A stretch of DNA of 64,000 bases from Melanocharis versteri (Eukaryota > Chordata > Aves > Passeriformes > Melanocharitidae): the NCBI GenBank assembly GCA_013397845.1, contig VZTG01004580.1:1168522-1232521 (forward strand), written 5' to 3'. The notes under the pieces were generated by a model. The model made no database searches. It was not told where the DNA came from and was given only the letters and a program-made list of their open reading frames with translations. Made by a program: the position numbers and the translations under genes. Shown here in pieces: positions 49,865 to 62,300 of the stretch. How positions within the stretch are numbered: position 1 is the first letter of the stretch; the number at the start of each line of letters is the position of its first letter.

Positions 49865-52800
49865 TGTAGTGATCTTGCTAAATTGCAATTATTCATGTCT
49901 TTTCCCATCTAGAAGATATTGAGGAATTTTCATTCATTCAAATCTTGTCCATATATGTGTCACATATGGACTTGCAAAATTAGACTAATTATAAGTCAAA
50001 CAAGAACAAAAAAATACACAGTAATGTTCTTACTTCAGTCTGGGTCATCTATACAACATCATCATAACTTAGAGAGGCAGGCTATCACATTTGCCAGGAA
50101 TTCAGCACGAGTTTCTCAATTAAAAGAGCACATATTTGATTTCTGCCGAGCTATTCATGTTTCAATGAGAGATAGGTTACAGCGCTAGGCAACCATCAGT
50201 AAAAATTTGCCATTCTTATTCACATTAAAATGTCAACCCCCAGCTTCACAAGGTCCATGAGAGAAGGGTTTTGTTAGAGAGAGACTGGTCACTTTTCTGA
50301 TACTACAACATTGTAAGTTCCAGTTCAAACATATATTCTGTAGACTCAGTTTTAAGGTAACAAGATCTTCCATAGTGTAAGTGATGATTTTTCATTGTTT
50401 TATTGTTGATATTTCGTGTCACTGTCTCAGCGGTTACATACTCTAAACTGATAGTGGATATTTTACCTGAAATGAAATGGAAAATGGAAAAGGAAATGGG
50501 GAGCGAGCTGACTTGCTAGATGTACAGGATACAAGCTGAAGTCTGATTTTCCTTTCAGTATGCTCTTAACTCCAGAAATATTGAATTAAGAAATACCTGC
50601 ATGTCTTAGCTTTTGATCATCCATGTTACTAGAGACAGAGTAGATGTCCAAAGAGCTTTAAATGTATATAACCAATGATTTGTTGTTCCAGCTTTATTCT
50701 CTCTCTTTCCAAAAGAAAAACAACATTTCAGCCACAGGCATCTAGGAGAGTGTCTAGGGGAGTCTGTCACAAAAATAAAATGCTTTATATCTTTAAAGAA
50801 ATGCAGGCAGTTAGGTTTCCGTCAATAAAGGCAGACCATGGAGCACGTTATCGAAGGTGCTCAGACTGTCCTGCTGTAAAGGACAGCTTCTCTTGTAACC
50901 TCCTCACACCTATTTGTAGCTGCCCCACTGAAGTTTGCTGTGTGATCCGGGCTGCTATTAATACAAAAAACATGCCTTCATATAATCATAAATTCACTTG
51001 CATTTGCTTTGTCAAACATGTTCTATCTTTAATATGCAAGCAGTTCTGAGAAGAGAAACTAGGATGAGGACTCCTTGTTCCAGGAGAGCTGGGAAATAAT
51101 CCCTTTTTCTGCTCACATCCTCTGTCAAGATTGCGAGTATTCAATTTCAGAGCGACAAAGTCTAAAGTTCAGTCTACACTACATTTCACTGTAAGGAGCA
51201 CATTTCTCAGAAAGACTGTCAGAAGTCTTGCATCCTTCATCTATCTGAAAAATTTTGGTTATGATTTTATTCAAAAAGAAAGATGGATAGCAGCATCACA
51301 ATATCCTGAAAGAAGTGTCTATCTGGTCTGACCTGTCATATCCAAAGAGGTGATTTAGAAGTGTCTGAGTTCATCTGTGGCAGAGAAGCAGTTTGTCATG
51401 GGTGCCATTAACCAATGATTTGATTTTCACTATGAATTGTACAGGAAATGTAGAGATATAAGATGGAAGGTTTAGACCATAGATAGAGAAACTATTCACA
51501 ACTTATTCTGATATGAAATAGTAAACATACTTGTTACTTCTTTAAACATGATTAATAATTAATTCTAATTTTATGGTCTTGTTATTAATGTGGAAACTGC
51601 CAACCTTAAAAAAACCACTCAAATACAAGTGAATTCTTGAATTACTTTTGTTCCTTAGCATTTTTCTAATAAACAATCACAACTCTGCAAAAGTTACTAC
51701 TGGAGTATTAATATTTTATAGTGTACAGGATGGTACATTTTTATGTAGTTTCCATAACAACCAGAGTATAAATTAATCTCAAAAATTTGCATTTCACTAC
51801 AGTCCACATTGTGGGTGTCTAACTTTGCATCAAAGAATAGATACAAGAGAAACACTTCAATATTTTATTATTTTACCCACTAAATGAACTGCGTAATCAT
51901 GAAAAGGTGTTATTTCTCTTAATTGGCAGATCTGAGAAATAAATAACCATCTATTTACTTAAGCAGGCATCTAAGTTTCTTTCAGGAAATTTAAGCATCT
52001 AAATATCTGCCATCAGGTGCGTTCAGACTGCCACCATGTTGTCAGAGCAGACAATCATTGACACATAGAAAAATTTTAAGTTGCAACTTTGGAATTTATT
52101 TTGTATAAATCTTAGTCATTTTACTTCTGCATATTTTTGAAAAACTCTTTTTTAAAAACTGACTTACAGTATTGTGTTTATTAGATATTAGAACATATCT
52201 AACTTGTATTTATTTGTTAAGGAAAGGTTTCTGTCAACTTCAGGTGAAACCCATTATCTACAATTATCTATTCACTACCTGGTTGTCTTTTATTAAAGTA
52301 TCTCATTTTTTCTACTACTGAAAGAAATACTATTTCTAGTTTGGTTTGGGTTTGGTTTTTTTTTTTTTTTAATGCATTGCAGTATGTCTTAAATCTGTGT
52401 CTGTTTTTTTAATGCATTCTTTTCTTCTTATTCTATTATTTTCTTACAATGCATTTGTCTTTGAACCTTTATTAATGCCTTTCATGGTATGAATTGAAGA
52501 CAAGTCTCTTCCTTTAGGCTATGCTCAAATTTTCTTAAAAAACCAAATTAACATGAAGAAATGTTTTGCAAGGTGCTTTCATCACGTTTATGATTGCAAA
52601 GAAGATACTTGTTCTACCTTCAGTCTTACACATCTGCTCACACGTCTGCTTATAATGAACTTTCAGCAATAGGATATACCATGAGGTCAGTTGGGGAAAT
52701 ATTTTTAACTGGACAAACACTAGCTCAATTTGACTTTACTATCCAGATTCTAACAGGTACATGGCATTACTGAAGACTTTTATAACTTTCAAAATTGTCA

Positions 52801-53015
52801 CGCCACATTATTAGACTGATTTAAACTAAGAACTTACAGTTGTGCAGGGTTTGTGTCAGTATGCTTGAGCTGATAAAGTTTTAATCCTTGCTCAGTACTT
52901 GGGGTTTTTTACATGTATGGAAATAATAGGAATACACTGTGGCTGATCTTTACCTTCTTCAAGCATCTGAATTTGAAGGGGATTCTGAAAACAGCAGACA
53001 TGTCTGAAATTCTTT
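49865..53015. other. AT-rich noncoding DNA, no gene seen
   Basis: No gene recognised. Two segments, 50080-50210 and 50850-51040, have mixed composition suggestive of conserved noncoding DNA and are listed as findings. A 124-codon open frame (50675-51049 plus) overlaps the second but has no recognisable domain. A T/G-rich tract ending in T15 lies at 52339-52370. Confidence 0.65.
52339..52370. repeat. T/G-only tract ending in T15
   Basis: TTTGGTTTGGGTTTGG is followed by an uninterrupted T run (52356-52370). This is the reverse-strand form of the A/C tracts. Confidence 0.8.
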
Positions 53016-53210
53016 GCTGTGAGGGTGGCAAGGCAGTGGCATAAGTTGCCCAGAGAGGTTGTGGATGCCCCATCCCTGCAAATGCTCAAGATCAGGTTGA
53101 ACAGGACTCTGAGCAACATGGTCTAGTGGAAGGTGTCTGTGCCCATGGCAAGGGAGATTGGAACTAAACGATCTTTAAAGGTCTGTCCCAACAAAAACAA
53201 TTCTATGATC
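53016..53210 (+). mobile_element. CR1 LINE 3' end, plus strand
   Basis: This matches the well-known 3' region of avian CR1 elements from the end of ORF2 through the terminus. Landmarks in order are GAGGGTGGCAAGGCAGTGGC, TTGCCCAGAGAGGTTGTGGA (53046-53065), TGCCCCATCCCTGCAAATGC, CTCTGAGCAACATGGTCTAG, TGGAAGGTGTCTGTGCCCAT and GGAACTAAACGATCTTTAAA, then GGTC and the terminal TTCTATGATC (53201-53210). The final bases agree with CR1's short terminal repeats of the ATTCTATG type rather than a poly-A tail. The copy is 5'-truncated to about 195 bp, the usual result of incomplete reverse transcription. It carries several substitutions against the common form and has no coding capacity. The minus-strand open frame at 52892-53119 overlaps it and is not a gene. 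Confidence 0.95.
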
Positions 53211-56200
53211 ACAGGAAATGTCTGTTCCTGCCTTGATTTTCACCTAATCGGAATGTTATGTTTGTTTTCAATTTGAGAAAAAAATCTGTCTTTGTTTGTA
53301 AAAAAAATGTTTGTCTCAAGAATGAGTGCTATTACTGGAACTAGCATTTTCTTTGTGATAATAACATCAGTAATCAACCCCAAAGAAGAAAAAGAATCCT
53401 TCAGCTGTAGAGTAGGGAACTCTAGAGAAGGCAGTGGTCGTTGAGCACCTGCTGTGCTGAAGGTCTTATTCTTGACTCTGATATCTATCACATCAAATCT
53501 GTGATTATTTAATGTATCAAATGAACCTAATCTCAGAACAGTCATTTAGATTTGTTTCAACTCGTGGCAGTGAGAGAAATAATGTAATCCTGTAATTCAG
53601 TCATTAAATTGAATGAAAACCAAGACACTACAGGAGCACACGAGGTGTATGTCAGGATGTATATGATTTTCTTTCCGGCTTTAACTCTAACAAGTAACTC
53701 AAATTTAGAGGCATGTGGAAAACAAAGGCAAAAAACTTTGGCTGTTGTCTGTTGGCGTGGGGTCTCAGCCAATGTAAGCCTGGTTAAAGTGAGTGTTGTC
53801 TACTCAAAAGTCATCTTAGAGAAATCTATTTACTAAAGGGAGAGGTTTTATAACTCTCTTGGGAAGTTTATGAGGATTCATACTACATCAGTGTGTCTGC
53901 TTTTCATACTGTAAAAGAGTGAGGGATAGACCACCACCACCAGAACTCATATTTCTAACTCACATGAGTAAAGGCTTGTCTATTCAGACATCCATCAGAA
54001 CTGCACGCTAATGGAACTTATCAGGGTTCAATATTTTATTTGGTATTTCCACCATCTGTACCTAATGCTACCTAAGGCAGAGTGTTTTTCTGCAATACAG
54101 GTCAACATGTTGCAACTATAAAGAATAATTAAGCTGTATCAAATATTTCCATTTTAACATTGTCATCGCAACAAGCCATGTAATTTAAGAGGTCTTAAAT
54201 ATTGACAAAGTTAGTTCTGCCGTGATTCTTCTCGCTCTTGTTTTCTATTCTCCAGAAATAAATTATATTCTATCTAGTTATTTATTTATTTTACTGAATA
54301 TTTTTTTTTTGCCTCTTCAAATAATATTGAAACAACTTGTTTTTTTATTATTATTTTCCATATGCATTAAGCATCTACTTATCCAAGTAGGGAAGATTTT
54401 TTAAAATATTTAAAAAGACAATATTTTTATGTTTACCTTTGGGGATTTTTTAATTCCCATGGCTTATAGATGTAATATAACAAGGCAAGGACATAAAATA
54501 GAGTGAACATGTTTGGCAGATAATGAAGAAGAAGAAATAACTGATTCTGATATCTGAATTTTTACAAACTAGTCATTAATGACTGTCTCACACCTAGATC
54601 TCAGCTATGGCTTCTATATCACAGGTACAGGAGAATGACCACACGAACTGTAAAATCTACATGTTTGAGAGTTCTCCGAATAACAAAGCACAGGGTATAT
54701 GACTCTTTCTGATATTTAATTGTTGGTTTTATCCAATAGGAAGTCTTTGAAAAGCTTACAAATACTCCAGATGAGATGACAGTAAATTCAAATTCTAACC
54801 TCTTATCTACCTTCTTTTATTCTCCCAAATCTCATTGATATAAGTAGAAGCAGCATTTGTGCATGTGTGTAAATGCCTGTGTAGACTCAGAGAATAAGCA
54901 TGATTTTCATATGAGACCTTTCACTGCATATTCTCATCAACATTTTTCAGTGAAGTCTGCTGAAATTAAAGGAAGTTTGATATCCATAGTCATTACAGCT
55001 AATAAGAAAACAGTAGAGAGGTTCATTGATTCACATCTTAGAGGGGCACAGTCCCAGTTCACATGCTGCTGCTGCACAGTATTTCTAGGGGAATGCTTTT
55101 AGAAGTGCTTTCAGTAGAACTTAATAATCACTCTGAACTGTCATATTCACTGAAGCTGCAGAAAGCTTGACCTTTAATCAAGAAGAAGGAGCATCACAAA
55201 ACATCACTTTACTGCACAATTCACGGTATTGCATGTTACGGCTTCAATTCTTTGATGATTACAAAACTTGTTTTTCACTCAGTTGCCTCCTGTTGTAGTA
55301 TTTTCTATTTTGAGATACTAATACATTACTATTGTATTTACAAAAGAAGAAAATTAAGTACACTTACCAAAACTATGAATTTAAAGGAACATTTAAAATA
55401 TGTCTGTATATGGAGGGGATTTTTTCAAGTATTCACTTTTAGCCCTCTTACCAGAGTTCTTACAGATAACTCTGGCCTTTTTTAGACAGATCATCTAGTC
55501 TGGTGGGTTTATTAATCTCTTAAGTTTTGGTAAAGATATCTGCCAGTCCCTGTCCTCTTTTTGTGTTCATTTTTGGCTATAATTCATGGACCTCAGCATT
55601 CAATAATCTTCTATTCCATTTATAAATGTGTTATTTTTCAGTTATGACATGTATCTTTACTTCTAGATAACATTAGAAAAACCTGGATGCCAAGTACAGC
55701 AAGAAACAGTTTGCTAAGAGGGTCTGAAGTTGGAATTTAGTCCTTTTCTAAATTTTTTTCTCCATTTCTTTTTTGTGACTGACCTTAGGGTAGTTTTGAT
55801 CATGAGTTTTCAGAGTCACTGATGGCTTCTTGAATATATGCCTAGCACAGGAACAGACAAAAATGTGTTGATAAATGAGAGACATTATTTTAATTAGCTA
55901 TTTTTTTTTCTACTTTAATTTATAGTAGGGTTGGGTTTACATTTTTTCAATTTTGGGTGCGTGGGGGTGGAAAGAGATGGGTTTTACTTGCTTTAAAGAA
56001 GTCACATACATTGATAAATTGAATTCACTTTTAAAGATATTTCTTTGTGTCTGTACATGGCCTAAGTCACTCTATTGGTCAAAATCTAATTTTTATTTTC
56101 AACTGTCTTCTTGTAGATGACAAGCCAATATGATTAAGCCTTCTGTGAAAAAGTTATTCTTTTCATACATAACAAGGACACAAGCAAACAACAGCACAGC

Positions 56201-59200
56201 TTTCAGTCATGTAAAGTTCTGTCTATTTAGTATTCCTTTGGGAGTTAAACTGGTTCCACTGCACCCACGAGTGGAATCCAAGAAAGATTTTCTGCACAGG
56301 TCAAATAACCTGTGCTCAATTCCATATTTAAAATATGTGATTTTATAAGCAAAATCTGTTATTGATATTATTTTCTTGTTATTTTCTTTCCTAAGGAGTT
56401 TATTGTATTACATGCAAAGGTTACATGATGCTGTCTTGGCCCCGAGCTTTCTGCTGGGGTGCTGCTGGAGGGGCTGCTACAGTGAGGAGAGCAGCGAGTT
56501 AGGAGCTGCCAGGGCAGTGCATGGCTGGAAGGACACCATTCCACCGTGTCCAACAAAAAAAGCAGAGAAGGACCAACGGGGGTGAGGGTGGTCAGGGTCA
56601 GCTGCAGACCAGGAATAGCCAGATGGGTCTGCAGAGATGAATCATGCTCAATGTCAAGTCAGAAAGTCAGCCCACAAAAAAACTTCAGGAGCAGCCAGGT
56701 AAGACACTGCATAACTGTGTTCAAGCTCCAGTCCTTCATTTTGATAATCTCCTGGAATTTGCCACCCAAGCCTATTTCTGCCTGACAGAATTTTTATTTC
56801 AGAAAGTATTTCATAATGTGTTTTTGTTCTTTATTTACTGCTACTGCTTCAATGAATCAACATCCAAAAAAGTAATTAGGTTCTAGGGCATTCAGACTGG
56901 AGGAAGAAAGAAGTTAGGTTTTCCTCCTTACAAACGTGGCCTCACACCAGGCGACAGTCATACTTAGTCTGGCAGAAGTTCTCTCCATCTGTCTTCTGCC
57001 TAATGAATATTTAATTACCTTTCCGTGAACCATTGAATCTTTAATTTAATTTTAGTATACACATTTCACCCGTGACTGCTGAAAGTTTAATACAAGAACA
57101 GTCCTCCTAACAGGAACTCCAGCTTATGAATCTTGCTTTCTGTCTCTTGAGTCCTCAAGGTGAGTGTTTTCACCTCAAGGCAACCCCAAGATAGGAACAT
57201 TTTGTGCGCTGCTGGATGGTACAAGTTTGAATTTCTTCAGGAAGTCAAAAGAATTAAAACCATATAAATCAATTCCTGAGTGAGTGTTCTAGCCTAGGCT
57301 ATTACATGAAATGGAGTTGCTATCACCACTTCTGGAGATGTTTTAAAAGAATGTTCTGTCCACAATTGCACTTTGGGAAAAGCCTAATTCTGCCCTGTAC
57401 TCTGAGTGTTTTAAGACTGTCTCTGAACCAGAGATGCTGAGAGGTTTTTTGGTAGACATAAACCAAGTCTTTTTTATTAGATGTACAACAAATGCATTAC
57501 TTCATGATACAGTGCATCTCGGAGAAGCATAAAGCAGAGTAAAGGATTTTTAGGGACAAGGAAACAGCATAACCCAAGGACATGAATATCTGAAGGAACA
57601 GTTTGTCTCTTTTCCTCTTTGACTTTTCCCTCAGGCTTGCTGATGATTCATGTCTGCTACTTTTCTTGTCCCTGCCATAACACTCTTAAGAAAAGAAAGG
57701 ATATCACATATAATATCCATGGTCTGGCCTATGCATTATCTCCAAAAATTTAACAATAGATAATATTCAATCCAATGTGGTGCCCATGACACAGAGGAAG
57801 AGCTACTGTATTTGGTTTTCATAGGCAAGAAAGAAGCTTTAAACAGCTGGATCCAATCCTATTCTGAATGTGGTAAGTCCTCAGATGTGATCTGTATTTT
57901 CTTCGAAAGTAGTACTGCTTAACATATCTACTTTTTTCAACTGCTGCAGTATATCCAGTAGACTTATGTTGAAGATTTTTCTTGAAGGGGAAAAAGATTT
58001 GATTAGCTGATGGCCTATGGATTGGTCTTTGGGCAACATTACAAAGAAACAAGAAAATTTTCTCTTTCAGGCCACTTCATATTTCTTCCAGTTCACCTCC
58101 TTCTCTTGGATGGCATTATCAGGTGGGAATTCAGAGCACAGCTCTTTCACCTTTCATATTAGCCATTAGGACAATGATGAATCATTACTTCCACAACCTT
58201 TATCAGTTTAGACCCTGAAGGAAAGAAAATAATTTCTAATGTTTGGATTGCTTATCTTCATTTGAAAATATTTCTTATTGAAGATATGTTCATTAAATTA
58301 AGCTGCATTTAAATTCAACAAAGCAAAATTTTTCCAGAGCCCTTATTCTAGTTTTAAAAGCAACAAAATCCATATACAAAATACATATCCAAACCTGGTG
58401 TCACTTGTCTCCTGTTATATTTTGGTATATGAATTTCTTCTGCTCTTTTTCCACTTTGACTATTACAACAATTTATGATCTCATTTCAGTTTTATCTCTT
58501 TCATCTGCCCTTAAAGAAAGTTTTTCAATTCAGTACTTTCAGTTATTGATATATTCATTCTCCTTCCCAGTAATACTTCATTTTAAAAGGACAACATAGT
58601 GCTATTTTCCTCTTAATATTCTATAGAAAATGAACCTGCGATATAAACAAAACCATAATATATGTATAGGTAACCTTAGGTTATTGAAACTTGTGTTTAT
58701 TGGATTTTTAGGAATACTCGTATTTCTAAATGCTGAAAAAAATATCTCATGTTCTTTTTGTTACTAATAAAACGTTCATTTTTATAAACTTGTACTTAAC
58801 CTTCTGTTCAGTGACAGACACTGAAAGGGTTGAACAGAAAATTTAGGCTTTATTTTGCAAATCCAGACATAAATAAATGCTCTGGGTTTTTATCTGCATG
58901 GTCTAGGAATTCATCTTATTTTAACATTCTGTATTTTCTTTGATATTCTATAAAATCTGAAAGACATGGTTGTTATTGAGCTGTTGTAAATCATAAAGCC
59001 TATGTGAGGAATCTTTAATGACAATGTAAGCATGAAGAAACCCTACATGTTGTAACATGGCAGCTACTTGGAGCTGATTGGCAGAAATATCCCCTTCTAT
59101 TGTTAAAAAATATGGGGATAGAGTTTGAATTTTTACCAAAACTGGTTTGTATATCAGTTAGGATATCAAAGTGATGAAAGCTAACAAAGAAGTGACTTTG

Positions 59201-59240
59201 ATACTCCTCCTTGTCAAATTAGAAACACTTGAAAGATGAC
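53211..59240. other. AT-rich noncoding DNA with one GC-rich patch
   Basis: No gene recognised. The exception to the AT-rich background is 56430-56720, listed separately. Open frames, such as 101 codons at 53240-53545 minus, have no recognisable domain. Confidence 0.65.
56430..56720. other. GC-rich patch of unknown origin
   Basis: Clearly less AT-rich than the surrounding kilobases, with CTGCTGGGGTGCTGCTGGAG at 56451-56470 and several overlapping open frames on both strands (56376-56585 plus, 56368-56556 minus, 56546-56785 plus). None has a recognisable domain. It could be an old transposon fragment (CR1 5' regions and LTRs are GC-rich), an exon of an unrecognised transcript, or a regulatory element. 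I cannot match it to any family. Confidence 0.4.
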
Positions 59241-59303
59241 AATGATGATGATGATGATGATGATTATCATCATCATTATCATTATCATTACAATTATTGT
59301 AAT
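59241..59303. repeat. Trinucleotide (GAT)n/(ATC)n inverted repeat and adjoining palindrome
   Basis: A run of GAT/ATG units (59241-59263), a 3-base centre TTA (59264-59266) and a run of ATC/ATT units (59267-59289) form a hairpin with 23-bp arms. There are only two non-Watson-Crick positions (59253 against 59277 and 59247 against 59283), and both would be G-U pairs in a plus-strand RNA. A second, overlapping palindrome, ATTACAAT-T-ATTGTAAT, lies at 59287-59303. Read directly from the sequence. Confidence 0.9.
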
Positions 59304-62300
59304 CATTATTTAATAATTATTTGTAGTGCATGTTTAATCTCTGTAACATCTTTATTTAAATGTGATAAAAAATGTGTCTGGAAAGTATAAATAAGGAAAT
59401 ACTCTAAATACAGATGTGGAACTAAGCGATAAAGTTTAAAAAAAAGAATATAAAAAGATTGAGAATACTCTGCACGTATGAAAGTCTGTTCTTTAAGAGG
59501 ACGTTAAGATTATAAGTCAAACACTCAAAAGTAAGAAATATCAAATCTGCATTTACGTGTGCTGCATACAGACTACAATCAAATTATCTCATATTCCTTT
59601 CAACTAAAAGATATTGAGACCACTTGGTCACAGAATATTCATCATGCATCCCCATTCTTTAATGATTTTTAGAACTCCTTTCTTTGCCCCCAGTGTTACT
59701 GCAACTTCGTTCTCAAATTTAATTGGACAAAATATTGTAATATTATGCATATAGTTCTCCTTGTATTTAAGAATATCTTGTTTAAATGGTCTTTTCAGCC
59801 TTATTCTTGAACTACAGCTTAGACTAGCACATCATAAATTAGACCTGTTGCCAAAAAACTTCATCCCAGACATGTTAGCACAAATGTTTGTGCAGCTATG
59901 TTATGAATTTTGTTAGCAAAACAATTGTGGTAAAATCAAATCAGTTTTTCTAGAGTCCACAATTCACGTAAAGGTTATTTTTCCCTGAAAATTTTCAAGA
60001 TATCTGAACCAATATGCTACTGGCTTCTGAGAGAAGGGATAGCTCCTCCTCCTTTTTTCCCCTGAGTTCTGCTGCTTGGCCGATCATTTGGTGGGCTTTT
60101 CAGGTCACTAAATCAGTAAAAATATTCTAAGGGGGGCAGATGACTTTTGTGATGCCTCAGTGATGAGCAGACAGCCACAGTCCAGGCAGAGCAAAGGAAG
60201 ATGCAGGGATGTGCAAATGGAAGTGGGAGCTCCTGATGCCTCTTCTAGCAGCGTGGGCATTTGTGTAAGTGCAGCCTTCGTGGGAAACCTTATCCTTGCT
60301 GCCGTGCTGCCTGGCTGGCAGAAGTGGCTATTCTTCATAACCCAGCCCTCAGAGGGTTGTCCAAAGTCATAATTTCTCAAAACAAAACACGCTTATCCCA
60401 GAAAGATGTCATAATCCTTCTGATGGGACATCAATACGCTAAAGTTGGAACAGAAGACTCTGAAATGCTAAAAATGCATCTGTATAGACATGAGTTTATT
60501 TAACTCAACAAAGACATACTTCATGTAAGGAAAAGAAAAATGTATCATTTTCCTACTTTCAGATAACTGTCAGTGTCCGTGGGACCTGTCCTCTCAGTGA
60601 TTTACCTCCTGAAATATAATGAATAATGTTTTTATGGCACCATTAGCTGCCTGAGAAAAATTACCAATAACATAGACCCAAAAAACTGATCCCTGAGTAA
60701 GAGTAGTGGAAATATAAAAGTGAGCATTTCCCATCCAAAAGGAAGGTTGGAGAACATTTACAGGACAATTTCCAACAGAGGAGTCTTCCAGGAGAATCTG
60801 TGAAAACCGAATGATTTCCCCATAAAAACACCCTTTTTCAAATAGGCCTGCTTAAATCTTGCTGGTGTTTTAGCTCCCTGCTGCTCTATACAGGTCTTCA
60901 GCTCAGAGGTAAACAGCCTAGCACACCATTCTAAATATGTGCAATAGCTGGCTTTTATATCAAGAAGATACTTGGACTGTGAGACTTTAACATGAAGCAT
61001 TTCAAACTACTGAAATCCACCATGAGAAAGAGTTTATTTTCTCTTCTAAGGTTCGATTTTGAGATTTTCCAGTTGGTTAATTAATATGTGCTATGTCTGC
61101 TTCAATCAAAACAGAAAATTATAGCAATAATCAGAGAAACTTTATTTTTCTTTTTAGGAAAATACCTACAGATACCAATATATTATTTTCTTATACAACA
61201 CTTATTTTGATTTGTGGTTTTTTGTTGTTTTTCTTTCATGACACATAGTTTGAAATAATACTCTTCTTGAAAAAAAGAGAATATTGCTGTCGGACAGATC
61301 ATTCTACAATATTAGTCCACTTCATCTTGATCTAGACAGGTGTTATTAACATTAAAGAACTTGTGTTTTTTACTCAAATGCACAAAAACTTCACTGGGGA
61401 AAAATACTTGCCCACGAGTAAAGAATGTGAGGTGTAACTGTATTTTCTCTGTAACAGAGTCAGTCTACCTGCTTGTGTCATGCTAATATGATACAAACAG
61501 TATTTATTAGACCTTCTGAATCAAGGGAAACACCATCTGTCTTGTTAGATACAGCTTTCTGTGAAAGGGTATGAAATCAATAATTTGTGGAGATTTTATT
61601 CTTCATGGATTACCTAAATAAGGAGAACTGTGTTTCCTTCTTACGACTTATAATGAGAACAAAAAGCTCAAACTATTGAAAAAAGACATTTATGTTTTTG
61701 AATATACTTCTTCAGCAATTTTTAGGGAGTAAAAGTGTGAATAAATGCAATAATTTTAGTTCACAGTGTTTACTGATGGCATAGTAACACTGACATTGAA
61801 TTAATTTTGCAGGACAGACAAAGTAAATACATTGCTGAAAATGCAATTAAAAATGTGACATAGTGTTTAGAATAAGAACTAGAAAAAAATCATTGTGATG
61901 ATGAACATAGAGATTTTGTTTGTGACACGTATAAAATGGATTATAGCATACTTGCAATTATGCAATATTTATGAGATTAATTTACTTTCCTAAGACCCAG
62001 TGCCTTTCACTTGACATGCAACAAACTACATCCCATCCACGCACAGTTGATGTAGGGCTTCTTTGCACAATAGGCATGTGTCTAATACACATTTCATTGA
62101 TCTGATACTAAAAGAGAACTAGTCAATTTAAAGACACATTGTCAACCTGTCACTTTTCAATTTAAATCTTCCCTTATTGGCACAAATATCAATTCAGTAT
62201 ACAATTTAACTTAAGAAGCACTGCATTTCTCAAGTCATGATCTTTCACTTTTCCTTCTTCACTTACTAGAACTGACAAGTATAATTTGTCTGCAGAAAAA

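Noticed and set aside
50675..51049. 124-codon open frame on plus
   Set aside because: No recognisable domain; composition looks random. The underlying DNA is more likely noncoding, possibly a conserved element.
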